Source: Mycolicibacter sinensis
GTDB lineage: Bacteria > Actinomycetota > Actinomycetes > Mycobacteriales > Mycobacteriaceae
DNA: 32,494 nucleotides
Direction of reading: 5' to 3'
NCBI RefSeq assembly: GCF_001667945.1
Contig: NZ_LZJK01000133.1
Span: 1-32,494 of the forward strand
The notes beneath the pieces are model-generated. The model was not told the DNA's origin and did no database searches. It was given only the letters and a program-made list of their open reading frames with translations. The position numbers and the translations under genes were made by a program. Positions 16,208 to 23,657 of this stretch are shown here, one piece after another (position 1 is the stretch's first letter; each line of letters opens with the position of its first letter).

Positions 16208-17060
16208 TGACGGCGCTGAAGTCCTCGGCGGCGTGCTCGACGGCGAAGTCCGCGTAGATCGCCGCGGCGTGGCTGCCCAGCGGGGCGCGCGCGCCGGTCG
16301 ATGACACCGCGTCCATCGCCAGGTGCAGATCCTTGTTCATCAGCGCGGTGGCGAACCCCGGCTCGAAGTTCCGGTTCGCCGGGGAGGTGGGCACCGGACC
16401 GGGAACCGGGCAGTTGGTGTGCAGCGCCCAGCAGTTTCCGGTGGCCCCGGTCATCACGTCGAACAGGGCCTGGTCGGCCAGCCCGAGCTTTTCGGCCAGC
16501 ACAAACGCCTCGGCGACCGCGACCTGCTGCACGGCCAGCACCATGTTGTTGCAGATCTTGGCGGCCTGGCCGGCGCCTGCCGCACCGCAGTGGATGATCT
16601 TGGCGGCCATCGGCTCCAGCACCGGGGTCGCCCGCCGCACTGCGTCTTCGCTGCCGCCGACCATGAACGCCAGCCGCCCGGCGACCGCACCGGCGACGCC
16701 GCCGGACACCGGTGCGTCGAGTTGGGCGAACCCGTGCGAGCCGGCCAGCGCGTGCACCTCGCGGGCGTCAGCGACCGAGATCGTGGAGCTGTCGATGAAC
16801 AGGGTGTCCGGCCGGGCGGCCGGCAGGATGTCGGCGTAGCAGCTTTTGACCGCGTCCCCGTGCGGCAGCATGGTGACCACCGCATCGGCGTCGGCCACCG
16901 CTTCGGCAGCCGACGGCTGGATGCTCACCCCGTGCTGCTCGGCGGCCGCGGCGGCTACCGCCACCGGGTCGAAGCCACGCACGGTGTGCCCGGCGGCCAC
17001 CAGGTTCGCCGACATCGGCCCACCCATGTGGCCCAGCCCGAGGAACGCCACGATTGCCAA
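16188..17060 (-). CDS. mmsB: 3-hydroxyisobutyrate dehydrogenase
   Basis: NAD-dependent oxidation of 3-hydroxyisobutyrate to methylmalonate semialdehyde, the penultimate step of valine degradation. The 290-residue protein has the N-terminal Rossmann signature FLGLGHMGGPMSANL, the substrate motif DAPVSGGVAGA (115-125) and the catalytic Lys168 in GAGQAAKICNN. The C-terminal domain is the all-helical NAD-binding_11 type. It is the last gene of a minus-strand run mmsA-fadE9-mmsB, with 19 bp between it and fadE9. The final codons overlap the convergent HAD-like gene over 16188-16207. Matches Rv0751c in family and order. Confidence 0.95.
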   Translation of the reverse strand: MAIVAFLGLGHMGGPMSANLVAAGHTVRGFDPVAVAAAAAEQHGVSIQPSAAEAVADADAVVTMLPHGDAVKSCYADILPAARPDTLFIDSSTISVADAREVHALAGSHGFAQLDAPVSGGVAGAVAGRLAFMVGGSEDAVRRATPVLEPMAAKIIHCGAAGAGQAAKICNNMVLAVQQVAVAEAFVLAEKLGLADQALFDVMTGATGNCWALHTNCPVPGPVPTSPANRNFEPGFATALMNKDLHLAMDAVSSTGARAPLGSHAAAIYADFAVEHAAEDFSAVINLLRD

Positions 17061-17079
17061 GGTGTCTCCTTTGCGCCGG

Positions 17080-18243
17080 CTACTGCCCGGACCGGACGCG
17101 GGCGGCTTCGGCCCGGCCGATCACCATCCGCATGATCTCGTTGGTGCCCTCCAGGATGCGGTGCACCCGCAGATCCCGGAGGATTTTCTCCAGACCGTAT
17201 TCGCGTAGATACCCGTAGCCGCCGTGCAGCTGCAGCGCGGAGTCGGCGACGCCGAAGCAGGCGTCGGTGACGTAGCGCTTGGCCATCGCGCACAGCTGGA
17301 CCTTGTCGGGCGCATTGTCGTCGAGGGCGGTCGCCGCCCGCCACAGCAGCAGCCGGGAGGTCTCCAGCGCGGTGGCCATGTCGGCGAGGGTGAACCGGAT
17401 CGTCGGCTCGTCGAGCAGCGGCTTGCCGAACGCCGCCCGGTCGGCCAGGTAACTGCCGGTCTTGTCGAACGCGGCCTGGCCGCCGCCCAGTGAGCAGGCC
17501 GCGATGTTGATCCGGCCGCCGTTGAGGCCGTTCATCGCGATCGAGAAACCGGTGCCTTCACCGTCGGGGCCACCGAGCATCGCCTCGGCGGGCACCCGCA
17601 CGCCCTCGAGGATCACCTGCGCGGTCGGCTGGGAGTTCCAGCCCATCTTCTGCTCGGCGGCGCCGAAACTCAGTCCGGGCGTGTCCTTTTCGACGATGAA
17701 CGTGGAGATGCCACGGGGGCTGTCGTCGCCGGTTCGGGCCATCACCACATACACGTCCGAGACGCCGGCGCCGGAGATGAACTGCTTGACGCCGTCGAGC
17801 ACATAATCGCTGCCGTGCCGGACCGCCCGGGTGCTCAGCGCGCTGGCATCCGATCCCGCGCCCGGTTCGGTGAGGCAGTAGCTGGCGACCGCGGTCATCG
17901 GTGCCAGCTGCGGCACCCAGGTCTTGCGCTGTTCCTCGGTGCCGTAGAAATCGATCATCCAGGCGCACATGTTGTGGATCGACAGGTAGGCGGCGATCAC
18001 CGGGTCGGCGATGGCCAACTGTTCGAAGATGCGCACCCCGTCCAGGCGGCGCAGCCCGGACCCGCCGACGTCATCACGGCAGTAGATCGCCGCCATGCCC
18101 AGCTCGGCGGCTTCGCGCATCACGTCGACCGGGAAGTGGTGGGTGGCATCCCAGTCCAGGGCGTGCGGCGCGAGGCGCTTCTCGGCGAACGCCGCCGCGG
18201 TCTCGACGATCACCCGTTCTTCGTCATCCATTGCTGTGTTCAC
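17080..18243 (-). CDS. fadE9: Acyl-CoA dehydrogenase, probably isobutyryl-CoA dehydrogenase
   Basis: An FAD flavoprotein that introduces the alpha-beta double bond into a short branched acyl-CoA. Its position between mmsA and mmsB suggests isobutyryl-CoA from valine. Family motifs are YCLTEPGAGSDASALST (FAD/substrate region), GFSIAMNGLNGGRINIAA, the helical C-terminal domain with LHGGYGYLREYGLEKILRD, and RILEGTNEIM with catalytic base about Glu365. GTG 18243 gives 387 residues, close to Rv0752c (about 390). ATG 18231 (MDDEERVIVE) is the alternative. The ORF extends further upstream into the end of mmsA, which is not plausible. The gap to mmsA is 11 bp, so the two are co-transcribed. Confidence 0.94.
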   Translation of the reverse strand: MNTAMDDEERVIVETAAAFAEKRLAPHALDWDATHHFPVDVMREAAELGMAAIYCRDDVGGSGLRRLDGVRIFEQLAIADPVIAAYLSIHNMCAWMIDFYGTEEQRKTWVPQLAPMTAVASYCLTEPGAGSDASALSTRAVRHGSDYVLDGVKQFISGAGVSDVYVVMARTGDDSPRGISTFIVEKDTPGLSFGAAEQKMGWNSQPTAQVILEGVRVPAEAMLGGPDGEGTGFSIAMNGLNGGRINIAACSLGGGQAAFDKTGSYLADRAAFGKPLLDEPTIRFTLADMATALETSRLLLWRAATALDDNAPDKVQLCAMAKRYVTDACFGVADSALQLHGGYGYLREYGLEKILRDLRVHRILEGTNEIMRMVIGRAEAARVRSGQ

Positions 18244-18254
18244 TTGCTCAGCGC

Positions 18255-19775
18255 CTATTGCATTGTGGGGATATGGAATTCGGCGCCGTCCTTGATACCC
18301 GACGGCCACCGCTGGGTGACGGTCTTGACCTTGGTGTAGAAGGTGATCGACGCGGTGCCGTGCTGGTTGAGGTCACCGAAGCCGGAGCGCTTCCAGCCGC
18401 CGAAGGTGTGGTAGGCCACCGGCACCGGGATCGGCACGTTGACCCCGACCATGCCGACCTGCACCCGGGAGGTGAAGTCGCGGGCGGTGTCGCCGTCGCG
18501 GGTGAAGATCGCCACCCCGTTGCCGTACTCGTGCTCGCTGGGCAGCCGCAAGGCCTCTTCGTAGTCCTGCGCTCGCACGATGCACAGCACCGGGCCGAAG
18601 ATCTCGTCGGTGTAGATCGACATCTCGGTGGTGACGTGGTCGAAGAGCGTGGGACCGGCGAAGAAGCCGCCGGTCAGATCGGCATCACCGAATTGGGTGT
18701 CGTCGCTGGCGCGTTCGCGGCCGTCGATCACCAGTTCGGCGCCGGCGGCCACGCCCTGGCCGATGTAGTCGTTGACCCGTTCCAGGGCCGCGCGGGTGAC
18801 CAGCGGCCCGTAGTCGGCCTTGGGGTCGAGGCTGTGACCGACCCGCAGGTTGTTGATCCGCTCGGTCAGCCGGGCGCGCAACCGCTCGGCGGTCTGGTCG
18901 CCGACCGGCACCGCCACGCTGATCGCCATGCACCGCTCGCCGGCACTGCCGTAGCCGGCGCCGATCAACGCGTCGACGGCCTGGTCCAGGTCGGCGTCGG
19001 GCATCACGATCATGTGGTTCTTGGCCCCGCCGAAGCACTGGGCGCGTTTGCCATGGGCGGTCGCCGTCGAATAGATGTACTGCGCGATGTCGGAGCTGCC
19101 GACGAAACCGATCGCGGCGACGTCGCGGTGGTGCAGCAGCGCGTCGACGGCCTCCTTGTCGCCGTGCACCACCTGCAGCACGCCCGGCGGCAGCCCGGCT
19201 TCGATGAACAACTCGGCCAGCCGTACCGGGACCGAGGGGTCGCGCTCGGACGGCTTGAGGATGAAGGCGTTACCGCAGGCCAGCGCGGGGCCGGCCTGCC
19301 ACAGCGGGATCATCGCCGGGAAGTTGAACGGGGTGATGCCGGCGACCACACCGAGCGGCTGGCGCAGCGAGAAGACGTCGATGCCCGGCCCGGCGCCCTC
19401 GGTGTGTTCGCCCTTGAGCAGGTGCGGGATGCCGACGCAGAACTCGATCACCTCAATGCCGCGCTGGATGTCGCCGCGGGCGTCCTCGAGGGTCTTGCCG
19501 TGTTCGCGGGAGAGCAGCTCGGCCAGCTCGTCGACATGGGTGTTGACCAGGTCGATGAAGCGCATCATCACCCGCGCCCGGCGCTGCGGGTTCTGGGCGG
19601 CCCAGCCCTTCTGTGCTTGGGCGGCCGAGGCGACGGCGGCGTCGACGTCGGCGGTGTTGGCCAGCGGCAGGGTCGCCTGCACGGCGCCGGTGTTGGGGTC
19701 GAAAACGTCGGTGCTGCGCTGTGACTGGCCGGCGGTGCGGCGGCCATCGATGAAGTGTGGAATTTGAGCGGTCAT
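18255..19775 (-). CDS. mmsA: Methylmalonate-semialdehyde dehydrogenase (CoA-acylating)
   Basis: Oxidises methylmalonate semialdehyde to propionyl-CoA with NAD and CoA, ending valine catabolism. The 506-residue ALDH-fold protein has the catalytic Cys282 in GSAGERCMAIS and the oxyanion Asn near GITPFNFPAM. It has FGGAKNHMIVMPDAD where other ALDHs carry the glutamate base, the substitution typical of CoA-dependent MMSDHs. ATG 19775 (MTAQIPHFIDG) is chosen over an upstream extension that would run through the palindrome and promoter region. First gene of mmsA-fadE9-mmsB; matches Rv0753c. Regulation probably acts through the perfect palindrome about 50 bp upstream. Confidence 0.96.
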   Translation of the reverse strand: MTAQIPHFIDGRRTAGQSQRSTDVFDPNTGAVQATLPLANTADVDAAVASAAQAQKGWAAQNPQRRARVMMRFIDLVNTHVDELAELLSREHGKTLEDARGDIQRGIEVIEFCVGIPHLLKGEHTEGAGPGIDVFSLRQPLGVVAGITPFNFPAMIPLWQAGPALACGNAFILKPSERDPSVPVRLAELFIEAGLPPGVLQVVHGDKEAVDALLHHRDVAAIGFVGSSDIAQYIYSTATAHGKRAQCFGGAKNHMIVMPDADLDQAVDALIGAGYGSAGERCMAISVAVPVGDQTAERLRARLTERINNLRVGHSLDPKADYGPLVTRAALERVNDYIGQGVAAGAELVIDGRERASDDTQFGDADLTGGFFAGPTLFDHVTTEMSIYTDEIFGPVLCIVRAQDYEEALRLPSEHEYGNGVAIFTRDGDTARDFTSRVQVGMVGVNVPIPVPVAYHTFGGWKRSGFGDLNQHGTASITFYTKVKTVTQRWPSGIKDGAEFHIPTMQ

Positions 19776-19822
19776 GTGCCATCCCGGGAATGTGTGTCGT
19801 GAGCTCGAGCCACCAACGAGAA

Positions 19823-19840
19823 TACTAGGATATCCTAGTA
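19823..19840. promoter_or_regulatory. Perfect 18-bp palindrome, candidate operator of the mmsA operon
   Basis: TACTAGGATATCCTAGTA is its own reverse complement over all 18 bases. It lies 48 bp upstream of the mmsA ATG and overlaps a minus-strand TAGTAT (19822-19827) that would serve as -10 with a leader of about 40 nt. The AT-containing dyad stands out in GC-rich DNA. A repressor dimer (TetR- or GntR-like) sensing a branched-chain catabolite is a reasonable guess; no such regulator gene is visible nearby. Confidence 0.65.
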
Positions 19841-19899
19841 AATGCGAGGGCGGGTGCCGTGGGCGGAAACTCGACCGCATGTGATCCTCGCAACACGCG

Positions 19900-19916
19900 G
19901 TCTACCGGGGGTAGAC
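19900..19916. promoter_or_regulatory. Inverted repeat overlapping the toxin-antitoxin promoter
   Basis: GTCTACC (19900-19906) and GGTAGAC (19910-19916) form a 7-bp dyad around GGG. The right half overlaps TAGACT (19912-19917), a TANNNT -10 that ends 7 nt before the antitoxin ATG, so leaderless transcription is predicted. An operator on the -10 is the usual layout for autorepression by an antitoxin with its toxin as co-repressor. Confidence 0.6.
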
Positions 19917-19924
19917 TGCGCGTC

Positions 19925-20161
19925 ATGGCCGACACCACTACCGTCAAGGTCCAAACCAGCACCCGTGATCTGCTCCTTCAGATCGGGGCTTCCCGGCGGC
20001 AGAGCGCCGACCAGGTCATCCTGGCCGCACTGGCAGCTATGCGCCGCGACGAACGCCGCCAAGTGGCCGCGGCAGAAGCGCGTGCCATCAAGGACGATCC
20101 GGTCGATCTTGCTGAAATCCGGGCGATCCAGCAGGATCGGGCGGCGCTGCATGAAGGGTGA
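19925..20161 (+). CDS. Antitoxin of a MazEF-like module (ribbon-helix-helix type)
   Basis: A 78-residue protein. The N-terminal part (TTTVKVQTSTRDLLLQIGA, then SADQVILAAL) has the strand-helix-helix pattern of RHH DNA-binding antitoxins. The C-terminal half is charged and helical (MRRDERRQVAAAEARAIKDD), the part expected to wrap the toxin. ATG 19925 is chosen because the protein begins there with the RHH strand and the promoter sits 7 nt upstream; an in-frame start at 19859 would run through the operator. It overlaps the toxin gene by 11 bp. Family name (MazE versus other RHH antitoxins) is not certain. Confidence 0.8.
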   Translation: MADTTTVKVQTSTRDLLLQIGASRRQSADQVILAALAAMRRDERRQVAAAEARAIKDDPVDLAEIRAIQQDRAALHEG

Positions 20162-20456
20162 GGTTTACCGGCTGCCGGCGCGAGGCACGGGCCACGAGCA
20201 GAAGGGCCGCCGGTTCGCCGTGGTGCTGCAACCGGACTGGCTTGCTCTGAGCACCTGGATTGTGGCCTTCACCAGCACTAGCGCTCGGGAAACCAGCTTC
20301 CGGCCGGTCGTCACCATTGCCGATCAAAAGACTCTGGTGATGTGCGACCAGCTCGACACTGTCGATCTCCGCCGACTTACCGAGCCGGTCGGCTTTTTGA
20401 CCATCGAGGAGATCGGGCGGGTCGACGAGGCACTCGCGTTGGTCCTCGATCTGTAG
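20151..20456 (+). CDS. MazF/PemK-family endoribonuclease toxin
   Basis: A 101-residue protein of the MazF fold: GEVYRLPARGTGHEQKGRRFAVVLQPD at the N-terminus (the GHEQxGxR region flanks the RNA-binding loop), then FTSTSA, FRPVV and a CDQLDTVDLRRL segment. MazF toxins cleave mRNA, rRNA or tRNA at short specific sequences and stop translation; the target of this one cannot be read from sequence. It looks intact. The start codon lies inside the antitoxin gene (11-bp overlap), so translation is coupled and toxin output depends on antitoxin translation. Ends 31 bp before the convergent rmlC. The pair lies at the join between two synteny blocks. Confidence 0.85.
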   Translation: MKGEVYRLPARGTGHEQKGRRFAVVLQPDWLALSTWIVAFTSTSARETSFRPVVTIADQKTLVMCDQLDTVDLRRLTEPVGFLTIEEIGRVDEALALVLDL

Positions 20457-20487
20457 CCGCGAATAAGGCGCTCGGGCGTATGCGGAT

Positions 20488-21060
20488 TCAGCCCTGATCC
20501 CAGCTCGGCAGCAGTCCGGCCGCACGGACCTCGGCCAGCGACGGGGCCTTGCGGTCGCGCTCGGAGAGCACCACGGGGTGGTCATCCGGCCAGTCGATGC
20601 CGATCTCCGGGTCGGTGGCGCAGATGGTGTGCTCGCGTTGCGGGTCGTAGCCGGCCGAGCACAGATACATCACCGTCGAGTCATCGTGCAGCGCAACGAA
20701 TCCGTGGGCGAGACCGGCGGCAAGGTACACCGACCGGCGCTCGCGGGTGTCCAGCAGCACCGCATCCCAGCGCCCGTACGTCGGTGAGCCGACCCGGATG
20801 TCGACGACGACATCGAAGACCGCCCCCGACACGCAGGTCACATATTTGGCCTGCCCGGGCGGCACCTGGGCGAAATGCAGACCGCGCAGCACCCCGGCGC
20901 GCGACACCGAGCAGTTGGCCTGGCGCAGGTCGAAGCGGTGCCCGGCGAACGCGGTGAACTCGTCGTCGGTGAACCATTCGAAGAACAGCCCGCGGTCATC
21001 GGCGTGCTGGGTTGGGGTGAGCTCGAAGGCTCCCGGGATGGCCAGTTCGCGGAATGTCAC
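20488..21060 (-). CDS. rmlC: dTDP-4-dehydrorhamnose 3,5-epimerase
   Basis: Third enzyme of dTDP-L-rhamnose synthesis. Rhamnose links arabinogalactan to peptidoglycan, so the step is essential in mycobacteria. The 190-residue cupin has the catalytic His62 (GVLRGLHFA) and Tyr132 (VMYLCSAGY), with substrate residues around Lys72 and the GLAHGF loop; these numbers coincide with those described for M. tuberculosis RmlC. Somewhat shorter than the H37Rv protein (about 202 residues), ending PSWDQG. Starts with GTG, 1 bp after the rmlB stop codon, so it is coupled to rmlB. Confidence 0.95.
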   Translation of the reverse strand: MTFRELAIPGAFELTPTQHADDRGLFFEWFTDDEFTAFAGHRFDLRQANCSVSRAGVLRGLHFAQVPPGQAKYVTCVSGAVFDVVVDIRVGSPTYGRWDAVLLDTRERRSVYLAAGLAHGFVALHDDSTVMYLCSAGYDPQREHTICATDPEIGIDWPDDHPVVLSERDRKAPSLAEVRAAGLLPSWDQG

Positions 21061-21061
21061 G

Positions 21062-22069
21062 TCAGCGCCCCAGCTCGGCGTAGCGGGCCTCGGCGGCCTC
21101 TTTCAGTGGCGCCCACCAGGATTGGTTGGCGCGATACCACTCGATCGTCGCCCGCAGTCCGGCCTCGAAGTCGGTGTGTTCGGGTTTCCAGTCCAGTTCG
21201 TCACGCAGCGCCGAGGGGTCGATCGCGTAGCGCAGGTCGTGGCCGGGCCGGTCGGGCACGTGATCGAAGTCGTCGGGGTCGTGGCCCATCAGCCGCAGGA
21301 TGGTCTGCAGCACAGAGCGGTTGTCACGTTCGCCGTCGGCGCCGATCAGGTACGTGCGCCCGGGATGCCCACGGGTCATGATCTGCCAGACGGCACTGTT
21401 GTGGTCGTCGACGTGGATCCAGTCGCGCACGTTGGCGCCGCTGCCGTACAGCTTGGCTCGGCGCCCGGTCAGCAGGTTGGTGATCTGGCGCGGGATGAAC
21501 TTCTCCACGTGCTGATACGGCCCGTAGTTGTTGGAGCAGTTCGAGATCGTCGCGTGGATCCCGTAGGAGCGCACCCAGGACCGCACCAGCAGGTCGGCGG
21601 CGGCCTTGGTCGACGAGTACGGGCTCGACGGGTGATACGGGGTCGTCTCGGTGAACCGGCGCGGGTCATCGAGGGCCAGCTCGCCGTAGACCTCGTCGGT
21701 GGAGACGTGGTGCAGCCGCACCCGATGCCGGCGTACCGCCTCCAGCACGGTGAAGGTGCCGACCACGTTGGACCGCAAAAATGGCTCGGGGTCGGCCAGC
21801 GCGTTGTCGACGTGGGTTTCGGCGGCGAAGTGCACCACCGCGTCGGTGGCCGAATCCAGCTCACTGACCAGCTCGGTGACCAGCGGGGCATCGGTGATGT
21901 CGCCTTGCACCAGGCGGATCCGGTCGGCCACCGGCGCCAGCGATTCGCGGCTGCCGGCGTAGGTCAGGGCGTCGAGCACGGTGATCGCGACGTCGGGTTG
22001 CTGGGCGAGCGTGCGGTGCACGAAGTTGGCGCCGATGAACCCGGCGCCCCCGGTGACCAGCAGACGCAT
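21062..22069 (-). CDS. rmlB: dTDP-glucose 4,6-dehydratase
   Basis: Second enzyme of dTDP-L-rhamnose synthesis, converting dTDP-glucose to dTDP-4-keto-6-deoxyglucose with bound NAD. The 335-residue extended SDR has GGAGFIG at 7-13, the catalytic Thr124-Asp125-Glu126 (VSTDEVYG), Tyr151 and Lys155 (PYSSTKAAAD), and the nucleotide-sugar loop NYGPYQHVEKFIP. ATG 22069 begins directly with the Rossmann strand. Promoter elements are expected in the 75-bp gap after the LLM oxidoreductase gene, which also holds a long hairpin. Corresponds to Rv3464. Confidence 0.96.
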   Translation of the reverse strand: MRLLVTGGAGFIGANFVHRTLAQQPDVAITVLDALTYAGSRESLAPVADRIRLVQGDITDAPLVTELVSELDSATDAVVHFAAETHVDNALADPEPFLRSNVVGTFTVLEAVRRHRVRLHHVSTDEVYGELALDDPRRFTETTPYHPSSPYSSTKAAADLLVRSWVRSYGIHATISNCSNNYGPYQHVEKFIPRQITNLLTGRRAKLYGSGANVRDWIHVDDHNSAVWQIMTRGHPGRTYLIGADGERDNRSVLQTILRLMGHDPDDFDHVPDRPGHDLRYAIDPSALRDELDWKPEHTDFEAGLRATIEWYRANQSWWAPLKEAAEARYAELGR

Positions 22070-22097
22070 GGGGCAACCTTAGCCGGGGTCCCCGGGC

Positions 22098-22146
22098 GAT
22101 TTCGGCGCGGTTTCCCTCGCTCAGCGGGAACAATCGCGCCGAAATC
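22098..22146. terminator. Long hairpin between the LLM oxidoreductase and rmlB
   Basis: GATTTCGGCGCG (22098-22109) and CGCGCCGAAATC (22135-22146) are perfect 12-bp inverted arms. The 25-nt interior can pair further (TTCCC with GGGAA). There is no T-tract. The right arm reaches into the LLM gene's stop codon, so it may end that transcript without a U-tract, or be a copy of a dispersed mycobacterial intergenic hairpin. Confidence 0.55.
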
Positions 22147-22990
22147 ACAAACCCAGCGGCCCGGCCAGCTCCGTCAACGTCGGCAGCAGGCGGTCCCAGC
22201 CGCCCAGCACCTGGATCGTCACCTGATCGGCGCCGGCCGCCAGGTGCTCACCGAGCCGGGCGGCGACCTCGTCGGCACTGCCGTGCGCCACCACCGCGTC
22301 GATCAACCGGTCGCTGCCGGGCGCGCGCACGTCGCGCTCACTGAAGCCCAGCCGTCGCCAGTTGTTGACGTAGTTCGACAGGCGCAGATAGAAGCCGACC
22401 GCCTCCCGTCCCGCGGCGCGGGCCGCGGCACCATCGCTGGAGAGCACCACCTTGTGCTCGGGCGCCAAGAACACCGACGGCCCGATCAGCTCCCGGGCGG
22501 TCGCGGTGTGCTCGGGGGTGGTCAGGTAGGGGTGCGCCCCGGCGCTGCGCTCGGCCGCCAACTTCAGCACCTTGGGGCCCAGCGCGGCCAGCACCCGCCG
22601 GCTGGTCGGCACCCCGTCCGCGTCGAGGGCGTCGAGATAGTCCACCAAGGCGCGGTACGGGCTGCGGTACTCGGCGGTGGCTTCGGCGTGCCCGACGCCG
22701 ATACCGAGCAGGAACCGGCCCGGATAGGCGGCCTCGATCCGGTGAAACGACTCTGCGACCGCCGGTGCGGGCGCCGACCACACGTTGACGATCCCGGTCG
22801 CCACCTGCAGCGTCGAGGTCGCCGCCAGCAGCGGTTCGACGAAGGAGAGCTCGGCGGCCGGTGAGCCGCCTACCCAGATCGCGCCGTAGCCCAGCCGTTC
22901 GATCTCGGTCGCCTGCTCGGGTGTGGGGGCGCCGAAGGTCCAGACGCCGTAGCGGCCCAGGTCGGGTTTGAGTGGCAGTGCTTCGGTCAT
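22145..22990 (-). CDS. LLM-class (luciferase-like, F420-dependent type) oxidoreductase
   Basis: A 281-residue TIM-barrel protein of the bacterial-luciferase-like family. It has the N-terminal strand RYGVWTFGAPTPEQATEIERLGY, IWVGGSPAAELSFVEPLLAAT, LQVATGIVNVW, and RFLLGIGVGH, then the helix-rich C-terminal part with SADEVAARLGEHLAAGADQV. In mycobacteria this family mostly uses coenzyme F420; the substrate is unknown. Matches Rv3463 by family and position beside infA and rmlB. It is divergent from infA, with a 265-bp shared control region. It precedes rmlB-rmlC on the same strand but is separated by the hairpin. Confidence 0.9.
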   Translation of the reverse strand: MTEALPLKPDLGRYGVWTFGAPTPEQATEIERLGYGAIWVGGSPAAELSFVEPLLAATSTLQVATGIVNVWSAPAPAVAESFHRIEAAYPGRFLLGIGVGHAEATAEYRSPYRALVDYLDALDADGVPTSRRVLAALGPKVLKLAAERSAGAHPYLTTPEHTATARELIGPSVFLAPEHKVVLSSDGAAARAAGREAVGFYLRLSNYVNNWRRLGFSERDVRAPGSDRLIDAVVAHGSADEVAARLGEHLAAGADQVTIQVLGGWDRLLPTLTELAGPLGL

Positions 22991-23054
22991 GTGCGTCCCA
23001 TCGGGTGCGTGACAACGGTCGGGCGTTCGTACCAGTTTGTCACTGCCGACGATT

Positions 23055-23082
23055 TTGGCCCGGGCTCTTCAACGGGTATCGT
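23055..23082 (+). promoter_or_regulatory. Candidate promoter for the infA operon
   Basis: TTGGCC (23055-23060) and TATCGT (23077-23082) are separated by 16 bp, a reasonable sigma-A-type arrangement in the 265-bp gap (22991-23255) between the LLM gene and infA. It would give a leader of about 165 nt. I see no gene in the gap; an open frame through it has no coding character. Confidence 0.35.
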
Positions 23083-23255
23083 GGGACGACGGTGCGGCTT
23101 CCGCGTCGACTCTTGCGTGCCCAGTCTGAGATTCTCAGGATCTACCTGGAATTTCCTGCCACCGGCCCACGTTTTGTAGTCGTAGTCGATGCTGCGCCGC
23201 GGCGGGCGCAAGCACATATACAAGTAAGCCAGACACGGAGGATCGCCGGAGAGTA

Positions 23256-23477
23256 ATGGCCAAGAAAGACGGTGCCATCGAGGTCGAGGGCCGGGTGGTC
23301 GAGCCCCTGCCCAATGCGATGTTTCGCATTGAGCTGGAGAACGGTCACAAGGTGCTCGCCCACATCAGCGGCAAGATGCGGCAGCACTACATCCGTATCC
23401 TGCCGGAAGACCGGGTGGTCGTGGAGTTGTCTCCCTACGACCTGTCCCGGGGACGCATCGTCTACCGGTACAAGTAG
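23256..23477 (+). CDS. infA: Translation initiation factor IF-1
   Basis: A 73-residue OB-fold protein that binds the ribosomal A site during initiation and assists IF-2 and IF-3. The sequence is nearly canonical: [50 protein letters not shown] and [18 protein letters not shown] 23256 follows GGAGGA and GGAGAG. First gene of the run through truA; the gap to rpmJ is 66 bp. Confidence 0.98.
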
Positions 23478-23543
23478 CTCCGGATCGTCCAGCCGCCCAG
23501 AAGACGTAAGCCAACCAGCGATTAGAACAGGACCCCAGCAGCC

Positions 23544-23657
23544 GTGAAGGTGAACCCCAGCGTCAAGCCGATCTGCGACAAGTGCAGGGTGATCCGTCGG
23601 CACGGCCGGGTCATGGTGATCTGCTCGGACCCGCGCCACAAGCAGCGTCAGGGCTAG
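23544..23657 (+). CDS. rpmJ: 50S ribosomal protein L36 (zinc-binding form)
   Basis: A 37-residue protein starting at [17 protein letters not shown], then [20 protein letters not shown], ending RQG. The zinc ligands Cys11, Cys14, Cys27 and His32 are all present, so this is the C+ form. Mycobacteria typically also carry a zinc-free paralogue elsewhere that replaces it under zinc limitation. The upstream ribosome site is weak. Followed by a 191-bp gap before rpsM. Confidence 0.97.

Noticed and set aside
20747..22864. 705-codon plus-strand ORF opposite rmlC, rmlB and the LLM gene
   Set aside because: Antisense shadow in high-GC DNA, crossing three well-recognised genes.
22972..23256. 94-codon plus-strand ORF upstream of infA
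   Set aside because: No recognisable motif, ends at the infA start and overlaps the probable divergent promoter region; composition is not gene-like.
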